Positions 27,513 through 35,938 of a stretch of DNA of 64,000 nt are shown here, piece after piece. Source of the stretch: Solirubrobacter sp963798325 (GTDB lineage: Bacteria > Actinomycetota > Thermoleophilia > Solirubrobacterales > Solirubrobacteraceae); contig CAWCSS010000001.1 of NCBI GenBank assembly GCA_963798325.1, positions 434,001-498,000 on the forward strand, in the 5' to 3' direction. The first letter of the stretch is position 1. Each line of letters opens with the position of its first letter. The notes under the pieces are model-generated. The model was not told the DNA's origin. It saw nothing but the letters and a program-made list of their open reading frames with translations, and made no database searches. A program made the position numbers and the translations under genes.

Positions 27513-29144
27513 GGAGTCCTGGAGCTCCCGCTTGAGCACCTTGCCGGTTGACGTCCGCGGCAGCTCGTCCATGAACACGACGTCGCGTGGCGCCTTGTAG
27601 CCCGCGAGGTTCTTCTTGACGTAGTCCTTGACGTCCTTCTCGCTCAAGGAGCCCTTCTTGACGATCACGGCCTTCAGGCGCTGGCCGAACTTCTCGTCCT
27701 CGACGCCGAAGACGGCCACGTCGGCCACGTTCTCGTGCCCCATCAGGAGGTCCTCGACCTCGGCCGGGAAGACGTTCTCGCCGCCGGAGACGATCATGTC
27801 GTCGTCGCGGCCGTCGATGAACAGCCGGCCCTGCTCGTCGAAGTGGCCGACGTCGCCGGAGCTCAGCAGGCCGTCGAGCTCGTCCTTGTTGCCGCCGCCC
27901 GTGTAGCCCTCGAACTGGACGTCGTTGCCGACGAAGATCCGCCCGGACTCGCCCGTCGGCACCGGCTTGCCGTCGTCGTCGTAGAGCTTGACGACGCTGC
28001 CGCGCGGGGGCCGGCCGACGGTGCCCGGCGCCTCGCGCAGATCGCGCGGCGTGGCGATCGTCGCCCACGCGACCTCGGTCGAGCCGTAGAGGTTGTAGAG
28101 GTTCTCGCCGAAGTGGTCCATCCAGCGATCCGAGATCGAGCCCGGCAGCGCCGAGCCGCTCACGGGAACGGCCTTCACCCGGCTCAGGTCATACCGATCG
28201 AGCACCTCGTCCTCGAGCTCGAGGATGCGCTGGATCATCACCGGCACGACGACCAGCGCGTGGCAGCCGTGCTGCGCGGTGAGCGACAGCGTGGCCTCCT
28301 CGTCGAACTTGCGCTTGAGCACGACGGTGGTCGCGAGGCTGATCCCGAGCGCCCACTGGGCGAAGCCCCAGGCGTGAAACAGCGGCGCCGCGACCATCGT
28401 CTTCTCGCGCGCCTTGAGCGGGATCACGCTCAGCAGCGAGGCGATCGGGTCGATCGACTTCGGCATCGAGCGCGACGCGCCCTTCGGCGTGCCGGTCGTG
28501 CCGCTGGTGAGGATGATCGCGCGGCCCTGCTCCTCGGGCGCGGTGACCGGCGCGATGTCCCCGCGCTCGATCAGCTCCTCCAGCCGCGGGTCCTTGGCCT
28601 TGCCGTCATCGGGGTCGTGCCAGGCGATGTAGCGCTTGCGCCTCGCGCCGGCGTCCTTGAGGACCTCCGCGAACTCGTGGTCGTAGATCAGCGCCTTCGG
28701 CTTCTCGCGCTTGGCGACGTCGGTCAGCTGCGGGCCGGAGAAGGCGGTGTTGAGGAACAGCGCGTGCGCGCCGAGCTTGCTGCACGCGACCACGGCGTCG
28801 ATCCAGCCGCGGTGGTTGCGGCACATGATCGCCACGCCGTCGCCCTCGCCCACCCCGTCGTTGCGCAGCGCGTGCGCGAGCGCGTTGGTGCGCTGGTCGA
28901 CCTCCTTGAAGCTCAGCGTGCCGAGCTCGTCGATGATCGCCGGCTCGTCCGGGAAGTTCCGCGCGGCGGCGGTGTAGCCCGCGGCGGGCGTGGTGCCGTA
29001 CTTGAGCAGGGCCCGCGCGGTGTTCCACAGACGGTCCGGGCGCTCGGGGTGGACGATCCCCGCGCGGGTCAGCGTCACCAGCGTCTGAAGCTTGGTCTGC
29101 GCCTGCGTGGCGAGCTGGCTCGGCCTGGGAATCGTCGGTGGCAT
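27510..29144 (-). CDS. AMP-dependent acyl-CoA synthetase (FadD-like)
   Basis: This adenylate-forming enzyme activates a carboxylic acid, probably a fatty acid, to its CoA ester. The P-loop is ILTSGTTGTPKGA; A5 is LYNLYGSTEVAWA; A7/A8 are SSGDVGHFDEQGRLFIDGRDDDMI; A10 contains the lysine in PRTSTGKVLKREL. The 544-residue length matches mycobacterial FadD-type enzymes with a long N-terminal region. It is second in a two-gene leftward operon behind the frameshifted gene (12-bp gap). Confidence 0.93.
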   Translation of the reverse strand: MPPTIPRPSQLATQAQTKLQTLVTLTRAGIVHPERPDRLWNTARALLKYGTTPAAGYTAAARNFPDEPAIIDELGTLSFKEVDQRTNALAHALRNDGVGEGDGVAIMCRNHRGWIDAVVACSKLGAHALFLNTAFSGPQLTDVAKREKPKALIYDHEFAEVLKDAGARRKRYIAWHDPDDGKAKDPRLEELIERGDIAPVTAPEEQGRAIILTSGTTGTPKGASRSMPKSIDPIASLLSVIPLKAREKTMVAAPLFHAWGFAQWALGISLATTVVLKRKFDEEATLSLTAQHGCHALVVVPVMIQRILELEDEVLDRYDLSRVKAVPVSGSALPGSISDRWMDHFGENLYNLYGSTEVAWATIATPRDLREAPGTVGRPPRGSVVKLYDDDGKPVPTGESGRIFVGNDVQFEGYTGGGNKDELDGLLSSGDVGHFDEQGRLFIDGRDDDMIVSGGENVFPAEVEDLLMGHENVADVAVFGVEDEKFGQRLKAVIVKKGSLSEKDVKDYVKKNLAGYKAPRDVVFMDELPRTSTGKVLKRELQDS

Positions 29145-29156
29145 GGCGGCATCCTC

Positions 29157-30090
29157 CTATTTGGACGGCAGCGTCATACCCGGTGGGAGATCTCCCGTCT
29201 CGATCAGCCTGCGGATCTCTGCCGCCTTGCGTGGATTGAGGTAGACGTGGCGCTGGCCGACGGAGGGCTTCTCGGCCAACAGGCCGGCCTCCAACAGCGC
29301 CTCCCCCACCTCCTGCGCGAGCGCGCGGTCGTTGCCGGCGAAGCCTCGCGCGAGATGGGCGAACTCCGTGTGATATCCGCCCCACTTGCCCATCCCGTCG
29401 AGCCGCTGGAGGATCCGGCGCGCGGCGCGCTTGGCCTTGTCGGGGTCCTCGTGGGGGCGGGTGTTCTCGCCGCCGGGGCCGAGGACGGCGAGGACGGCCT
29501 CCTCGTAGTCGTCGTGCGCGCCGGCGGGGCGGCCGCCGAGGCGCGCGACGGCCTCGGCGATCTTCAGCGGGTGGCGGGCGCCGATCGGCTCCTTCAGCGG
29601 CACGTCGTCGATCACGTGCGGCGGCAGCGCGAGCGCGTTGGCGCGCAGGCGGTCGATCGTGTGGGCGTGCTCGTCGAAGGCCAGGGTGAGCAGCTCGGCG
29701 TCGAGCTCGCCGTCGGGGTAGGCGAGGACGAGAAAGCCGCCGGGGAGTTCGCCCGCCGTCAGCTTGAGGTCCTCGGGGCGGGCGGGCGTGCTGCCGCCGC
29801 CGAGCTCGACGAGCGTGCCGACGACGGCCGCGACGAGCAGCCACTCGCGCTCGGGAACCGCCCGCGGGTCGGCTCTCAGCGTCGCGGCCGCGGGCGTGGC
29901 CGCGACCAGGACGCCGTGCTGCGACGGCGATCGCCACCTCGACGGGCGCCTCGAGCCCGGACCGCGGCTTGGCGAGCTCCGCCCGGCCGGTGCGCAGCGA
30001 TTCCGCCAGCACCTCTTTCAGGCGCGCGGCGGCGGACGGGGGCGCGTCGGCCCCGCCACAGGCGTCGAGTTCGCCCTCGAGGGCGGTCAT
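29157..30090 (-). CDS. hypothetical protein, split by a one-base frameshift
   Basis: The ATG at 30090 opens a frame (ALEGELDACGGADAPPS...) that degenerates after GLEAPVEVAIAV at about 29917-29930. The adjacent frame then carries a sensible sequence (ATLRADPRAVPEREWLLVAA, PGGFLVLAYPDGELDAELLT) through to a stop at 29157. The total is 934 bp, one more than a multiple of three, so removing one base gives a protein of about 310 residues. The C-terminal half contains GMGKWGGYHTEFAHLARGF and looks soluble and helical. I recognise no family. It is upstream of and likely co-transcribed with the acyl-CoA synthetase. Confidence 0.7.
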
Positions 30091-30095
30091 TTGTC

Positions 30096-30102
30096 TACGG
30101 TA
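30096..30102. promoter_or_regulatory. overlapping divergent -10-like hexamers (TACGGTA)
   Basis: Plus-strand TACGGT ends 6 nt before the acylphosphatase GTG at 30108. Minus-strand TACCGT ends 6 nt before the ATG at 30090. The two hexamers overlap by five bases in a 17-bp intergenic gap. Confidence 0.45.
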
Positions 30103-30107
30103 CCTCC

Positions 30108-30380
30108 GTGGCCGACGCGCGAAGCCGAGTTGTCGCTCATGGACAGGTGCAGGGAGTCTTCTTCCGCGACTCGACCCGCCGCGAGGCGGAGCGGCTGGGT
30201 GTGGCCGGGTGGGCGTCCAACGAGGCCGACGGCACGGTGCTGATGGTCTTCGAGGGACCGTCGGACGCGGTGGAGGCGATGATCACGTTCGTTCGTGACT
30301 CGCCGGGGCACTCCTCCGTGTCCTCCGTGGACGTGTCGGGCGAGGAGCCCGAGGGGCTCACGGGCTTCTCGACCCGCTGA
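30108..30380 (+). CDS. acyP: acylphosphatase
   Basis: A 90-residue acylphosphatase, which hydrolyses carboxyl-phosphate bonds. The phosphate-binding loop is AHGQVQGVFFRDSTRREA with the catalytic Arg in FFRD; the catalytic Asn is in GVAGWASNEADGTVLMVFEG. I chose the GTG at 30108 from the conserved start and the promoter-like hexamer. It is divergent from the frameshifted gene and 33 bp upstream of the nuclease-like gene. Confidence 0.92.
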   Translation: MADARSRVVAHGQVQGVFFRDSTRREAERLGVAGWASNEADGTVLMVFEGPSDAVEAMITFVRDSPGHSSVSSVDVSGEEPEGLTGFSTR

Positions 30381-30413
30381 CGTCCGATCCGGCACGTAGC
30401 GTGGGTCGGGCCC

Positions 30414-31700
30414 GTGGAAGCCGCTACGCCACTCCGCCATCCCCGCGTCCACGTCCTGATGGGGCGTGTGATCGTCGAGAACGTCGTCGTCGACGATCCG
30501 GCGACGGCCTCCTACGTCGACCGGCGGATCGCCGCGGGTGAGAACGCCGTGTCGGTGGTGACCGACGCGCTGGAGGTCGGCGCACGCGTGCTGGAGCGGG
30601 AGATGGCCGCCGTCGACGCGGAGTTCGTGCGCAACGAGTTCGAGAAGGTCTCGCGCGAGGTCGAGGCCTCGTTCGGCGAGCGGGCGAAGGTCGTCGCCGA
30701 GTTCTTCGGGACCAAGGTCGACGAGGTCTTCGGGGCCGAGACCGGCGTGTTGTCGCGCGAGCTGGCGCGGCTGTTCGGCGAGGGCTCCTCCGTGGCGGTG
30801 CAACATCAGTTGCGGGAGGTGATGCGCGAGACCTCCGCGAAACTGCGCGAGGACCTGCTGCGCCAGTTCTCCTCGGCCGACGGCTCCAATCCGCTGGCGG
30901 ACTTCAAGGCCGCGCACCTGCGGGCCGCGCGTGAGGCCTCCGTGCGCCAGGAGGCATCGCTGGAGGCGATGCGCGAGCAGATGGTGGCGTTGAAGCTCGA
31001 ACTGGCGGGGCTGCGCTCGGAGCGCGAGAAGCTGGCGGCGGTCGACGCCGAGGCCGCGCGCGGGACGGCGAAGGGCCGGCCCTACGAGGAGGCCGTGGCC
31101 GAGGCGGTGGAGGCGATCGCGGTCGGCATGGGCGACGACTGCGACGCCGTGGGCGACTTCCGCGGCGGCGGCGGGCGCAAGGGTGACGTGCTGGTCGACA
31201 TCGACGGCTGTGGCGGCGCGTCGCGCGGGCGGATCGTCTTCGAGGCCAAGAACTCGCGTCGCTCGCGCAAGGAGGCGCTGGAGGATCTGGACGCGGCAAT
31301 GGCCCAGCGGGCCGCGGATTACGGCGTCTGGGTGGTGCCGTCAGAAGGGTTGTTGCCAGCCCGCGCCGTCGGCCTGCGCGAGGTCGGCGGCGACAAGCTC
31401 TTCGTCGTCTACGACCCCGAGGACGGGTCGCGGCTGGCCCTGGAGGTCGCGTACTCGCTGGCGCGGGCGAGGGTGCTCATGGCGAAGGGCAGCGTCGACG
31501 GGCTCGACGCACCGGCGCTGCGGGCCGAGGTCGAGCGCGCGCTGGGGGCGATGGACGACGTGCGGCGGATCAAGCTGCACCTGACCAACGCGGCGGGCGG
31601 CATCGAGCAGGCGCGCACGGTGCTCGACGGCATGGCCGAGCGGGTGCGCGCGCACCTGAGCGCGATCGACGCGCTGGTGGACTCCGCCGAAGCCGAGTAG
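30414..31700 (+). CDS. coiled-coil protein with a PD-(D/E)xK nuclease-like C-terminal domain
   Basis: The protein has 428 residues. Roughly 20-210 are long charged helices, probably coiled coil (REDLLRQFSS, ALKLELAGLRSEREKLAAVD). Residues about 220-320 resemble a restriction-endonuclease-like core: GRPYEEAVAEAVEAIA, then GRKGDVLVDI and IVFEAKNSRRSRKEALEDLD (D...ExK geometry). The C-terminal 100 residues are again helical. The layout recalls DUF2130 or RmuC-like nucleases, but I cannot prove activity. An ATG at 30459 is an alternative start. A GC array begins at its stop codon. Confidence 0.7.
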   Translation: MEAATPLRHPRVHVLMGRVIVENVVVDDPATASYVDRRIAAGENAVSVVTDALEVGARVLEREMAAVDAEFVRNEFEKVSREVEASFGERAKVVAEFFGTKVDEVFGAETGVLSRELARLFGEGSSVAVQHQLREVMRETSAKLREDLLRQFSSADGSNPLADFKAAHLRAAREASVRQEASLEAMREQMVALKLELAGLRSEREKLAAVDAEAARGTAKGRPYEEAVAEAVEAIAVGMGDDCDAVGDFRGGGGRKGDVLVDIDGCGGASRGRIVFEAKNSRRSRKEALEDLDAAMAQRAADYGVWVVPSEGLLPARAVGLREVGGDKLFVVYDPEDGSRLALEVAYSLARARVLMAKGSVDGLDAPALRAEVERALGAMDDVRRIKLHLTNAAGGIEQARTVLDGMAERVRAHLSAIDALVDSAEAE

Positions 31701-32260
31701 GGGCGGCGCGCGAGCAGCACGGCGCGGCGGCGCGGCGCGGCGCGGTGCGGACGGCACGGCGCGGCGCGAACGGCACGGCACGGCGCGGACGGCACGGCGG
31801 CGCGGACGGCGCGGCGCGGACGGCACGGACGGCGCGGCGCGGCGCGGCACGGACGGCGCGGCTCGGACGGCGCGGCTCGGACGGCGCGGCTCGGACGGCG
31901 CGGCTCGGACGGCGCGGCGCGGACGGCGCGGCTCGGACGGCGCGGCTCGGACGGCGGGCGCGGCGCGGACGTGCGGCGCGCGGCGCGGACGGCGCGGCGC
32001 GGACGGCGCGGCGCGGCACGGCGCGGCGCGGACGGCGCGGCGCGGCGCGGCGCGGCGCGGGCGGCTCGGCGCGGCGGCGCGGCGCGGCTCGGCGCGGCTC
32101 GGCGCGGCGCGGCTCGGCACGGCGCGGCTCGGCGCGGCTCGGCGCGGCGGCTCGGCGCGGCTCGGCGCGGACGCGCGGCGCGGCACGGCACGGCACGGCG
32201 CGCGGCGCGGCGGCTCGGCGCGGACGCGCGACGCGGCGCGCGGTTGCCAGCCGCGCGGGC
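31701..32260. repeat. low-complexity GC array with 14-bp period
   Basis: About 550 bp of GGCGCGG words with several tandem copies of the 14-mer GACGGCGCGGCTCG around 31850-31950, then pentamer runs. It starts at the stop of the nuclease-like gene and ends 14 bp before an inverted repeat, the same order as the array at 5981. No frame is a credible gene. Confidence 0.9.
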
Positions 32261-32273
32261 ACTGCCGGTGGCG

Positions 32274-32322
32274 CGCGAGTGTCGACTTTCACAACCGGTG
32301 GTTGACTAAGTCGACACTCGCG
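32274..32322. repeat. inverted repeat, copy 2 of the CGCGAGTGTCGA family
   Basis: A perfect 15-bp stem (CGCGAGTGTCGACTT, 32274-32288, with 32308-32322) encloses a second small stem CAACC-GGT-GGTTG. It lies 5 bp from the 3' end of the convergent nat gene. Confidence 0.85.
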
Positions 32323-32327
32323 GGGTG

Positions 32328-33128
32328 CTAGGCGGCTTCGCGGGCCAGGAACGCTTCGTGCTGGGCGGATGCCTGCGTCCACAGGCGGTCCAACCGCTCG
32401 CCGGCGACGTCGATGCCGAACTCCGACGCGAGCGTCGACGCGAACTCGTCTCGGTCGGCGACCACGTGCTTGGTGTCGACGGACGGGCCGATCGCGGAGA
32501 GCGTGCGGGAGCGCAGTGTCGTGATCCGGTCGGACTGAGGCTTCTGGACGACGAAGGTCTTCACGAACGAGGAGTCCGGGGAGGTCGCCAGGCGGCGGTG
32601 GTGCTCTTCGAAGTCGGCCACCACGGACGACTCCGGCTGCATGCGGAAGCCGCTGAACGAGCTCCACTCGTGCTGGGTCATCCACCAGGTCCCGCCCGCC
32701 TCCTGCGTCAGGCCGTACGAAAACGGACCGATCTCGTGGACACCCTCGCGCAGCGGCAGAGGGTCCAGAAAGCCTTCGCCCAGGCCGGCGTCGGCGATCC
32801 AGGTCTCGCCGTCGATCGGCACCAGGAGGACCATGTGGTTGGTCGGACCTTCGCCGCCGACGACCGCCTGGTGGTGGGTGACCTCGAAGCCGCACGCGCG
32901 CAGCAGCCCCGCGAGCACGGTGTTGAGCTCGAAGCAGTAGCCGCCGCGGCCCGACGACACCCGTGACGCCAGCAGCGGGAAGTCCAGCGGTCCCGTCTCC
33001 CCCAGTTGCACCGCGAGGTCCTCGTAGGGCACGGTCTCCAGGTAGGCGCGGTGCAGCGTGAACAGGCCGTCGATGTCGGCGGCGGGCATCGAGGGCAGCC
33101 CGATGCGGGAGAGCAGCGTGTCGATCAC
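32328..33128 (-). CDS. nat: arylamine N-acetyltransferase
   Basis: NAT transfers acetyl from acetyl-CoA to arylamines or hydrazines. The Cys-His-Asp triad is complete: C65 in RGGYCFELN, H98 in TNHMVLLV and D113 in WIADAGLGEG. At 266 residues with the conserved opening YLETVPYEDLAVQLG it is full length. Its physiological substrate here is unknown. It starts with a GTG and ends 5 bp from an inverted repeat that could terminate it. Confidence 0.94.
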   Translation of the reverse strand: MIDTLLSRIGLPSMPAADIDGLFTLHRAYLETVPYEDLAVQLGETGPLDFPLLASRVSSGRGGYCFELNTVLAGLLRACGFEVTHHQAVVGGEGPTNHMVLLVPIDGETWIADAGLGEGFLDPLPLREGVHEIGPFSYGLTQEAGGTWWMTQHEWSSFSGFRMQPESSVVADFEEHHRRLATSPDSSFVKTFVVQKPQSDRITTLRSRTLSAIGPSVDTKHVVADRDEFASTLASEFGIDVAGERLDRLWTQASAQHEAFLAREAA

Positions 33129-33170
33129 GGCCGCCGATCGTACGGGGCCGGCCCTCGCTCGACTGTGGGG

Positions 33171-34253
33171 CTAGCTCGAGGAGTGCCGCGCGAGGCGCAG
33201 TGCCTCGCTGAGCTTCACTGCCGACCCGGTGCGCAGCACCACGGCGGCGTAGATGCGCCCGGCCACGGGGATCAAGGCCACGGTGGCCGCGATCGTGACG
33301 ACGATCGAGGCGACGATCTCCCACGCGGGCGCCGCGCCGAGGATGATCCGCGCGGGCATGATGATCGGCGCGGTCGTCGGGATGAACGCGCAGATGTGCG
33401 CGAGCGTGCTGTCGGGGTTGCTCTGCACGGCGAAGCCGAGGAACAGCGAGATCAGGATCAGCAACGTCAGCGGCGTGGTCGTGCTCTGGAGCTCCTCCTG
33501 GCGCGGCACCATCGCCCCCGCGACGGCGAACGCCGCGGCGTAGAAGCCGTAGCCGAGCAGGAACCAGAAGACCGAGAGGGCGACCCCCACCACGAGGTCG
33601 GAATCGACGTCGACCCGGCCCGTGACGGCCGCCACGACGAGTCCGATGGCACCGACCAGCATCAGTTGCGCGAACCCGAGCAGCCCGAGCCCGATGACCT
33701 TGCCCGCGAGCAGATCACGGGGCCGGATCGTGGCCAGCAGGATCTCGATCACCCGCGAGGACTTCTCCTCGACCACGCCGGACGCGACCCAGAAGCCGTA
33801 GGTCAGCAACTGGCCGTAGAGGATCAGGATCGTGAAGAAGGCGATGCCGGCCTTGGCGTCGCGGTCGGGGTCGATCGGCTCGGCCGTGACCACCTTCAGC
33901 TCCGGCCGCTGCTGTGTCTGCAGCGACTCGTTGGCCACCTGCAAGAGATCGACCAGCTTGCCGTCGGGCTCCTTCTCGGAGCGGATCTCGCCGGCGCGCA
34001 GCGTGACGTCGGGGTCAGCACCGCCCACCTTGAGCTTGACGTCGAAGCGGTCCTGCAACTGCACCGCGCGCTCGGCGATCGGCCGGCTCGCGGCGTCGGT
34101 GGCGATCGTGAACTTCGATGCGCCGCCGAACCCGAGCAGCGTCGGCAGCACCACGGCCAGCACGATGATCACCAGCGTGAGCCCGGAGGAGACCTGGAAC
34201 GAACGTTCCCGGACGCGCTCGGTGAGCTCGCGCCGCGCGACCAGCCGGATCAC
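33171..34253 (-). CDS. ABC-2 type exporter permease (NatB-like)
   Basis: A 360-residue permease with one N-terminal membrane helix (about 22-42), a large outside loop, then about five helices from 155 to the end. SGVVEEKSSRVIEILLATIRPRDLLAGKVIGL is the ABC-2/NatB signature region. Its GTG overlaps the ATPase stop (GTGA), so they form one exporter. The substrate is unknown. Confidence 0.9.
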   Translation of the reverse strand: MIRLVARRELTERVRERSFQVSSGLTLVIIVLAVVLPTLLGFGGASKFTIATDAASRPIAERAVQLQDRFDVKLKVGGADPDVTLRAGEIRSEKEPDGKLVDLLQVANESLQTQQRPELKVVTAEPIDPDRDAKAGIAFFTILILYGQLLTYGFWVASGVVEEKSSRVIEILLATIRPRDLLAGKVIGLGLLGFAQLMLVGAIGLVVAAVTGRVDVDSDLVVGVALSVFWFLLGYGFYAAAFAVAGAMVPRQEELQSTTTPLTLLILISLFLGFAVQSNPDSTLAHICAFIPTTAPIIMPARIILGAAPAWEIVASIVVTIAATVALIPVAGRIYAAVVLRTGSAVKLSEALRLARHSSS

Positions 34254-34915
34254 TGGATCGCCTCGCGGAAGCGCTCGGCCAGCGTCGGGCGCTCGACGAC
34301 CTCGCGCACGACCGTGCGCCCCGGCCCGCGCAGCTCGTCGACCGTTCCGGAGGCGACCAGGCGGCCGCCGGAGATGATCGCCACCGCCTGGCAGAGCCGC
34401 TCGACGAGCTCGAGCTGGTGCGAGGAGAAGATCACCGGCACTCCGGTCGCGGCGTAGTCGCTCAACACGCCGCTCAGGACGTCGACCCCGGTCGGGTCGA
34501 GCCCGCTGAACGGCTCGTCCAGCACGAGCAGCTCGGGCTCATGGACCAGCGCCGCCGCGAGCTGGACCCGCTGCTGGTTGCCCAGCGACAGCTCCTCGAC
34601 GCGATCCTCGGCGCGCTCGGTCAGCCCCAGGCGCTCGATCCACGTGTCCGCGGCGCGCTCCGGCTTGCCGTGCAGCGCGGCGAAGTAGGCGAGCTGGCGC
34701 CGCACGCGCATCTTCGGGTAGAGCCCGCGCTCCTCCGGCATGTAGCCGAAGCGCGAGCGCACCGGCGGCGCGCCGTTGAAGCGCACTTCGCCCGAGTCGG
34801 GCGCGAGCACGCCCATGACGATCCGCATGGTCGTGGTCTTGCCGGCCCCGTTGGGGCCGACGAACCCGAACATCTGGCCCGGAGCGACGGAGAAGCTCAC
34901 CCCGTCGATCGCCAC
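34250..34915 (-). CDS. ABC transporter ATP-binding protein
   Basis: Walker A GPNGAGKTTTMRIVMG, signature SLGNQQRVQLAAALVHEP and Walker B LLVLDEPFSGLDP are all present; the permease partner follows directly. The GTG at 34915 gives 221 residues but removes the expected first strand: the 16 codons upstream still read in frame as GLELAGLTRRFGDR. The only codon in place for a full start is ATA at 34961-34963, overlapping the TAG stop of the SepIVA-like gene. The true start is uncertain. Confidence 0.9.
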   Translation of the reverse strand: MAIDGVSFSVAPGQMFGFVGPNGAGKTTTMRIVMGVLAPDSGEVRFNGAPPVRSRFGYMPEERGLYPKMRVRRQLAYFAALHGKPERAADTWIERLGLTERAEDRVEELSLGNQQRVQLAAALVHEPELLVLDEPFSGLDPTGVDVLSGVLSDYAATGVPVIFSSHQLELVERLCQAVAIISGGRLVASGTVDELRGPGRTVVREVVERPTLAERFREAIQ

Positions 34916-34959
34916 CCGGTCGCCGAAGCGCCGGGTCAGCCCAGCTAACTCGAGGCCGT

Positions 34960-35424
34960 CTATCCGACTTCGGCCGGCTCGTCGCGGCCTTGCAGCCGCT
35001 CCCGGCCACGCTGGACGGCGGCGATGAACTTCGAAAGGTTGACCTCGAGCGTGTTCAGGATCTCGTCGGCGTAGTCCTCGGCGCCCAGGCGGATCTCGCG
35101 CTCACGGGCGCGGGCGTCCTCGATGATGTCCTCCGCGGCGCGCTCGGCCTGGCGGGTGACCTCCTGCTGGGAGACGAGCTGCTCCTGGCGCTCGCGCGCC
35201 TCCTTGACGATGCGCTCGGCCTCGCGCTTGGCCTCCGCGAGCATCTCCTGGCGCTCCTTGACGATCCAGCGCGCCTGCTTGATCTCCTCAGGGATCGTGG
35301 CGCGCATCTGGTCGAGGATGTCGTAGATCTCCTCCTTGTCCACGCGCACGGTGTCCGTCAGCGGGACCGCTTTGGCGTTGTGGACGAGGTCGTCCAGCTT
35401 GTCGATCAGTACCAGGACGTCCAT
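34960..35424 (-). CDS. SepIVA/DivIVA-like coiled-coil protein
   Basis: A 154-residue protein resembling mycobacterial SepIVA (Rv2927c type): N-terminal LIDKLDDLVHNAKAVPLTDTVRV, then IYDILDQMRATIPEEIKQARWI and a long coiled coil (EAKREAERIVKEARERQEQL), ending in a helical tail. SepIVA-type proteins act in cell envelope synthesis and division. It lies 16 bp after coaD. The assignment rests on resemblance of the first 60 residues and the coiled coil. Confidence 0.75.
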   Translation of the reverse strand: MDVLVLIDKLDDLVHNAKAVPLTDTVRVDKEEIYDILDQMRATIPEEIKQARWIVKERQEMLAEAKREAERIVKEARERQEQLVSQQEVTRQAERAAEDIIEDARAREREIRLGAEDYADEILNTLEVNLSKFIAAVQRGRERLQGRDEPAEVG

Positions 35425-35440
35425 TTAGATCCCCGTTTCG

Positions 35441-35938
35441 CTACCGCCCCAGCGCTTCCTGCAAGCGGCGGGCGACCTCCTCCGGAACGAGTCCCGAGAC
35501 GTCGCCTCCGAATGTGGCGATTTCCTTTACTCCGCTAGATGACAGGAAACTGTACTGCGGTGACGCCATCAGATAGAGCGACTCCACATCTGAGGCCAAC
35601 GAGCGGTTGAGCTGGTTCATCTCCAACTCGTACTCGAAGTCGCTGATCGCGCGCAGGCCTTTGACGATCGCCTGCGCTCCCTGCTCGCGTGCGAAATCGA
35701 CCACGAGCTTGTCGAACGGGACCACGCGAACGTTGCCGAGATGGGCCGTGGCGTGCTCGATGAAGCCGATCCGCTCCTGGGCGGCAAAGAGCGACTTGCT
35801 CTTGCGCACCGACGCGTTGACGACCGCGATGATCAGCTCGTCGAACATCGTCGAGGCGCGGGAGATGATGTCGATATGGCCGTTCGTGACCGGATCGTAG
35901 GAGCCGGGGCAGACGGCGATGCGCGGGTCAGGGGCCAT
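35441..35938 (-). CDS. coaD: phosphopantetheine adenylyltransferase
   Basis: CoaD adenylates 4'-phosphopantetheine in CoA synthesis. Motifs are VCPGSYDPVTNGHIDII (nucleotidyltransferase HxGH variant TNGH), VKGLRAISDFEYELEMNQLNR and FLSSSGVKEIATFGGDVSG. 165 residues is normal. The ATG at 35938 lies inside the last codons of rsmD (11-bp overlap), so the pair is coupled. Confidence 0.96.
   Translation of the reverse strand: MAPDPRIAVCPGSYDPVTNGHIDIISRASTMFDELIIAVVNASVRKSKSLFAAQERIGFIEHATAHLGNVRVVPFDKLVVDFAREQGAQAIVKGLRAISDFEYELEMNQLNRSLASDVESLYLMASPQYSFLSSSGVKEIATFGGDVSGLVPEEVARRLQEALGR

Noticed and set aside
28606..30090. 494-codon frame starting at the ATG at 30090 and running into the acyl-CoA synthetase gene
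   Set aside because: Only its first ~58 codons are sensible; after about 29920 the true frame is the neighbouring one that ends at 29157.
31735..32310. Several 100-280-codon frames on both strands in the 31.7-32.3 kb array
   Set aside because: All six frames are open because of composition; the 14-bp period shifts frame at each unit and the peptides are pure Ala/Arg/Pro repeats.
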